IMG/VR virus record: IMGVR_UViG_3300027580_000031
Span: 1 to 21,917 of that record
DNA: 21,917 nt
From: a virus
Direction: 5' to 3' (one strand)
Shown: piece after piece, positions 18,816 through 21,917 of the stretch
Layout: each line of letters starts with the position of its first letter
Position numbering within the stretch: position 1 is the first letter of the stretch
Program-made: the position numbers and the translations under genes
The notes under the pieces: model-generated
Seen by the model: only the letters and a program-made list of their open reading frames with translations
The model's database searches: none
Told to the model about the DNA's origin: nothing

Positions 18816-19025
18816 ATGATGCGAAGCAGACACCTCAAGAAGCGCCGCTATAGGCGCTATCTCCGGAACATGCGGGCGAGAAATCGCCGGAATGAGGCCT
18901 TCTCCTTCGAGGATTGGGTCCTGCAAAAATACGGCCCGAACGAGCCTGCGGCCACCCAGGAGCAGGGTTCTCAACTGGAACCCGAGCCAGGTGGTGCAGT
19001 GCTCCAGGTCGAGGAAGACGCATAA
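18816..19025 (+). CDS. Small Arg-rich protein with acidic tail (69 aa)
   Basis: The ATG at 18816 follows TAGGAG with a six-base spacing; the upstream ATG at 18780 is inside the preceding gene. The N-terminal 28 residues are very basic (RSRHLKKRRYRRYLRNMRARNRR), the C-terminal half is Glu/Gln-rich and acidic. A basic N-terminus suggests nucleic-acid binding or packaging with DNA. Function unknown. Confidence 0.65.
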   Translation: MMRSRHLKKRRYRRYLRNMRARNRRNEAFSFEDWVLQKYGPNEPAATQEQGSQLEPEPGGAVLQVEEDA

Positions 19026-19037
19026 GGAGAAAAGTCC

Positions 19038-19658
19038 ATGTTTCGAGAACTTCAAAAAATCCGGGAGCATATCCGAACAGTCATGGGGATCAGCGGTGCT
19101 GTTCTTGATGAAGGCCGGATTGATGAATACATCAACCTGATTTACAGGGATGTATTGCCCCAGGTTCTCCAGCCTCCGGAGCTGAAGAACGAGTTTTATA
19201 TTACTCTCTCCTCTGGGGAAGGGGATTATGGGATCGACCCTGATATGCTGTCTATTCTGGGCCCATCCTACATTGAAACAGATCCCCTCCACGTGACCAC
19301 GGATGCAGAGTGGTTTTGGAAACGCGCCCGGGATCGAGATACTGATCCTCAGAAGAAACCTTATTTGGCCCTTTTGTTCTCGAATCAGTTCAAGTTTTAT
19401 CCGGTTCCTGATGGTAACTACGTGTTCTACACAGTAGCTCTAGCTAGGCCAACCCAGCTGGTAGAGGATTCGGACACCATTTTTGATGAGAGCTGGTTTC
19501 TGGCTGTGGTTTACCACACAGCGGCTCGTATTGCTTATGACTGGGGAGATTACGAATCCTACCAGGCTCACACCAGAGAAGGAATGGGTTCCATCTCCCT
19601 AGCCCGTAGGGAGCAATTGGCTCGTAGGACGGGGCAACGGGCTTTTCCAGAATACTAG
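19038..19658 (+). CDS. Neck / head-tail adaptor protein (206 aa)
   Basis: The ATG at 19038 follows AAGGAG with an eight-base spacing. The N-terminal helices (LQKIREHIRTVMG, DEYINLIYRDVLPQVL), a strand-rich middle with 'FYPVPDGNYVFYTVALARPTQL' and a C-terminal 'ESWFLAVVYHTAARIAYDWGDYE' resemble phage adaptor/tail-tube-A-like head completion proteins: a helical bundle, 'P.p.g.y.v.y...P..L....D', then helices. Position between capsid and fibre genes agrees. The exact family is not certain. Confidence 0.7.
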   Translation: MFRELQKIREHIRTVMGISGAVLDEGRIDEYINLIYRDVLPQVLQPPELKNEFYITLSSGEGDYGIDPDMLSILGPSYIETDPLHVTTDAEWFWKRARDRDTDPQKKPYLALLFSNQFKFYPVPDGNYVFYTVALARPTQLVEDSDTIFDESWFLAVVYHTAARIAYDWGDYESYQAHTREGMGSISLARREQLARRTGQRAFPEY

Positions 19659-19667
19659 GGTGATTGT

Positions 19668-19820
19668 ATGAACTGGGTTAAAAAGAGCATTTCTTCAAGT
19701 AGTTGGCACCCGGTGGACGTTATACCGTATATTGGGTGGTTCGCATCTTGGTTTATGAACGGCTGGCTTATGGGGTGGACCACACAGGTCCAGCCTAATA
19801 ATACGTGGAGTAAAAAGTAA
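19668..19820 (+). CDS. Predicted 50-residue Trp-rich membrane peptide
   Basis: The frame from ATG 19668 to TAA 19818-19820 encodes a short polar N-terminus (MNWVKKSISSSSWH), a hydrophobic Trp-rich stretch (VIPYIGWFASWFMNGWLMGW, about residues 18-37) and a polar tail ending in KK. The stop overlaps the ATG of the fibre gene (TAATG). The ribosome binding site is weak (GGGTGATTGT). A membrane-active lysis or virion peptide is possible; unproven. Confidence 0.5.
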   Translation: MNWVKKSISSSSWHPVDVIPYIGWFASWFMNGWLMGWTTQVQPNNTWSKK

Positions 19821-21358
19821 TGGGCGTTTACACAAACAACAACCGGTTTTACAAACCCGCTCTCGGGGCTTCTGGCCAGGAAGAAAAAGACAAGTTCGAT
19901 GAAGCTCTAGACGGGACTGACCAGGAAGTTACTGATCAGCGGAGTCGCCTGGACGACCATTCAAGCAGGCACGAATCCGGCGGTGCTGATGAGATAACCC
20001 ATAATAGCTTAGATATAGCAGAAGACGATCATCACACCCGCTACACCGACAGTGAGGCGGTGAGTGCTGTCAATGCCGAATCCGAGCTTACTGTAAACAT
20101 CACCGGCGATGCGGACACGGTTGACGGCTATCAAACCGAAACACAACCCGGACAAGGGGCGCAAGCTGTCCCGGTAGCTAATAGCGAGGGTTATATCGAC
20201 CAGGGATGGATTTTTCCTGTCTATGGTGTGCGCTGGGATTCGGTCAACGACGTGATGCAGCCGGGCCTTTTGCAGGGAGACACCTTCATAGCCTATGACT
20301 ATCAATCCTTCCCCATCCAGGAAAAAATGGGACGGGGGTTGCTGACTAACGAAGGGGCATGGACCAAGCTCGACCCCAATGACAGTTCTCTCAAGCGTGA
20401 CGGATCTGCTGCCACTCTGGACGGTACCGAGGGCCAGACTCATGTTTACATTCCTCGGTTCCATGCCGCAGTTTTCCGCGAGGGGGATTACATTTTTACC
20501 TTCAACAGCGAGCAGCCGTTCACCTACAAGGGCGTGATTACATCTTGGGTCCCGCGTGGGTTTCGAGACTTACAGCAGCGCTACTGCGGGGCGTTTGAAG
20601 CGGTCGCCGCGAGCGACGCGACCGATGCTTTGGCTAAGTCCATTGTCAAAGACACATCAGGATATGCCATGAGCAATCCTAACCCATTCACCAATCGCAC
20701 TCGTGGAGAATTTCGATCCCAGTGCGACGATGGAATATTCCATCAGTTCGATTATGGATTGTGGGAGATAATTGTAATTCTGTTCCTCACCGAATATAAG
20801 ACGTGGAACTCTCAGGACGTGCTTCCCGGATACACCTGGTCGTCCTGGGATTACTCGAACACATACCAGGTGGGGCAAACCGTTTCTCTTGGGGATAAGT
20901 CCGGCACGGTTACGGACGGCTCGGACAACGTGATCGCCAACAGCTACCGAGGTATCGAAAATATATTCGGGCACGTCTGGAAGTGGATCGACGGGATCAA
21001 CATCGACAACCGGGACGGAGACGTCCACGTCTATGTCTGCTTTGATCCCGCCAACTTTGCGGACGACACAACGTCTGGATATATTGACACCGGTCACGCT
21101 CCAGGCTTCGGGGATAGCGACGACTACATCAAGGATATTCTAGGCCAGGGCGAGCTGTGCCCATTCTATCCCAGCGAGCTGGGGGGAGACTCATCCAGCT
21201 ACATCACAGACTACAACTGGAACAATTCCGGGGCTTGGCGGGTGTTGCTGGTCGGCGGGCGTCTCTCGCATGGCGCTCGGGCGGGTCTCGCGGTTCTGAC
21301 TGCGGCTTACGCCTCGTCGAGTTCGCATTCGCGTATCGGGGCGCGGAGCGCGGCCTAA
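19820..21358 (+). CDS. Tail fibre / receptor-binding protein with variable C-type-lectin-like domain (512 aa)
   Basis: The ATG at 19820 overlaps the previous stop; GTGGAG precedes it. The N-terminal 130 residues carry fibre-like motifs (HESGGADEITHNSLDIAEDDHHTRYTD). The C-terminal part has NSYRGIENIFGHVWKWIDGINI, the signature of FGE-sulfatase-type C-type lectin folds ('SYRG.E..wGNVWEWvDG'). The last 40 residues, WRVLLVGG then RLSHGARAG and finally SRIGARSAA, match the variable region of diversity-generating retroelement targets. The protein would form the host-binding tip, with the variable residues on the binding face. Confidence 0.85.
   Translation: MGVYTNNNRFYKPALGASGQEEKDKFDEALDGTDQEVTDQRSRLDDHSSRHESGGADEITHNSLDIAEDDHHTRYTDSEAVSAVNAESELTVNITGDADTVDGYQTETQPGQGAQAVPVANSEGYIDQGWIFPVYGVRWDSVNDVMQPGLLQGDTFIAYDYQSFPIQEKMGRGLLTNEGAWTKLDPNDSSLKRDGSAATLDGTEGQTHVYIPRFHAAVFREGDYIFTFNSEQPFTYKGVITSWVPRGFRDLQQRYCGAFEAVAASDATDALAKSIVKDTSGYAMSNPNPFTNRTRGEFRSQCDDGIFHQFDYGLWEIIVILFLTEYKTWNSQDVLPGYTWSSWDYSNTYQVGQTVSLGDKSGTVTDGSDNVIANSYRGIENIFGHVWKWIDGINIDNRDGDVHVYVCFDPANFADDTTSGYIDTGHAPGFGDSDDYIKDILGQGELCPFYPSELGGDSSSYITDYNWNNSGAWRVLLVGGRLSHGARAGLAVLTAAYASSSSHSRIGARSAA
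21233..21357 (+). other. Adenine-poor variable region (probable DGR target)
   Basis: The last about 122 bases of the fibre gene hold only seven adenines, against an A-rich stretch (AACTGGAACAATTCC) just upstream. Many codons fit a change from AAC/AAT in a template (CGT, CAT, TAC, AGT, ACT, GCT). This is what adenine-specific mutagenic retrohoming leaves in a variable repeat. The template repeat and reverse transcriptase were not found in the window. Confidence 0.65.
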
Positions 21359-21371
21359 GAACAACGACAGG

Positions 21372-21400
21372 TTGACGCTTGCTTTCTCACATGTTACTGT
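21372..21400 (+). promoter_or_regulatory. Promoter of the HNH endonuclease gene
   Basis: TTGACG (21372-21377), 17 bp, TACTGT (21395-21400). It lies 14 bases after the fibre stop and 28 bases before the HNH start, so this endonuclease gene can be expressed alone. Confidence 0.5.
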
Positions 21401-21427
21401 ATCTCAAAAGTAAATCGAGGATGTAAC

Positions 21428-21917
21428 ATGCGAGACATTCCAGGCTATGAAGGGAAATACGCTGTCACAGAAGATGGTGAGATTTGGAGTTACCCCAACT
21501 GTCAAACAAAATGGCGGTGGCACAAGAAATACACCTTTGTAGGAAACAGAGGATATGAGTGCGCTACATTATATTACGGAAAGAAATCGTGCAGCTATCC
21601 TGTGCATGTGCTTGTAGCGAAGGCCTTCATCCCTAACCCTGAAGGCAAAAAGCACGTAAACCATCTTGACGGGAACAAGCTGTATAACCACAAAAACAAC
21701 TTGGAGTGGGCGACGGCGCAAGAGAACGATCAACATGCACAAAAGCTAGGGCTTAGACCTCAATATACTGAGAGGCAGATCCAGGCGAGGAGAGAGACCG
21801 GGAAGATGACCTGTCACAAAAATGCAAAGAGTAACCGTAGGCTATCTTTTGAAGAGGCTGAATGTATAAGGAAGGTAGTTAGAATTTGCAAGGTCTCTTA
21901 TAGGAAGATGGGCAAGC
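21428..21917 (+). CDS. HNH homing endonuclease with NUMOD4 domain (partial, at least 163 aa)
   Basis: The ATG at 21428 follows GAGG. Residues 3-20 (DIPGYEGKYAVTEDGEIW) are a NUMOD4 module. Residues 59-66 (VHVLVAKAF) and 76-94 (HVNHLDGNKLYNHKNNLEW) are the HNH motif of the HNH_3 type, with His, Asn and second His/Asn residues in place. The end (RLSFEEAECIRKVV...VSYRKMGK) looks like the start of a helix-turn-helix used for target recognition; it is cut by the window edge. These genes are free-standing mobile elements in phages. Composition is more AT-rich than the fibre gene, consistent with transfer. Confidence 0.9.
   Translation, partial: MRDIPGYEGKYAVTEDGEIWSYPNCQTKWRWHKKYTFVGNRGYECATLYYGKKSCSYPVHVLVAKAFIPNPEGKKHVNHLDGNKLYNHKNNLEWATAQENDQHAQKLGLRPQYTERQIQARRETGKMTCHKNAKSNRRLSFEEAECIRKVVRICKVSYRKMGK

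Noticed and set aside
1-21917. tRNA genes, integrase or attachment site
   Set aside because: No cloverleaf with a TTCRANNY loop and no recombinase-like frame was seen by reading; not exhaustively computed.

Overview
The window is part of a tailed double-stranded DNA phage genome (Caudoviricetes). It carries terminase subunits, a P22-type portal, a scaffold, an N4-gp56-type major capsid protein, a neck protein and a tail fibre in one rightward block, with a replication gene block and many tiny genes transcribed leftward. Nearly every gene has a strong Shine-Dalgarno sequence (AGGAGG or AAGGAG) and genes abut or overlap, so the host is bacterial. The host genus cannot be fixed from the sequence. 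No integrase, lysogeny repressor, ParA/ParB, RNA polymerase, DNA polymerase or tRNA was seen. The order terminase-portal-scaffold-capsid-neck-fibre suggests a podovirus, but that is inference.

Left arm, minus strand, 1-4250: a run of small genes, mostly unrecognised. It includes two peptides of 25 and 28 residues that look membrane-inserted, an SH3-like fold protein, a SAM methyltransferase and a Gp88-family cysteine-rich protein. GC-rich stem-loops sit just after most stop codons. A perfect 16-bp match to the bacterial chromosomal centromere site parS lies at 3388-3403, touching a 61-nt stem-loop.

Central regulatory region, about 4251-5377: no convincing gene. It has long hairpins, three tandem 33-bp imperfect palindromes at an exact 41-bp period, and several copies of an operator-like palindrome (core ACCGNNCGGTAAG). 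It is a candidate origin and/or control region.

Replication block, minus strand, 5378-9080: zinc-finger protein, primase-helicase (AEP-like plus SF3-type helicase), P-loop kinase, a zinc-ribbon protein and a small membrane protein.

Divergence point near 9100, then the plus-strand virion block, 9130-21358: a small HTH protein, the terminase subunits (overlapping by 179 nt in different frames, one acidic tail and one basic tail), a membrane protein, the portal, a coiled-coil membrane protein, three tiny basic or zinc-ribbon genes, the scaffold, the capsid gene, a Ser/Gly-rich protein after the capsid, an unknown 268-residue protein, a neck protein, a 50-residue membrane peptide and the fibre. 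The capsid gene is split by a 687-nt group I intron (15935-16621) with an internal LAGLIDADG endonuclease. The fibre ends in a C-type-lectin-like (FGE-type) domain with an adenine-poor tail that looks like the variable region of a diversity-generating retroelement; no reverse transcriptase or template repeat is in the window. An HNH homing endonuclease with its own promoter follows and runs off the right edge.
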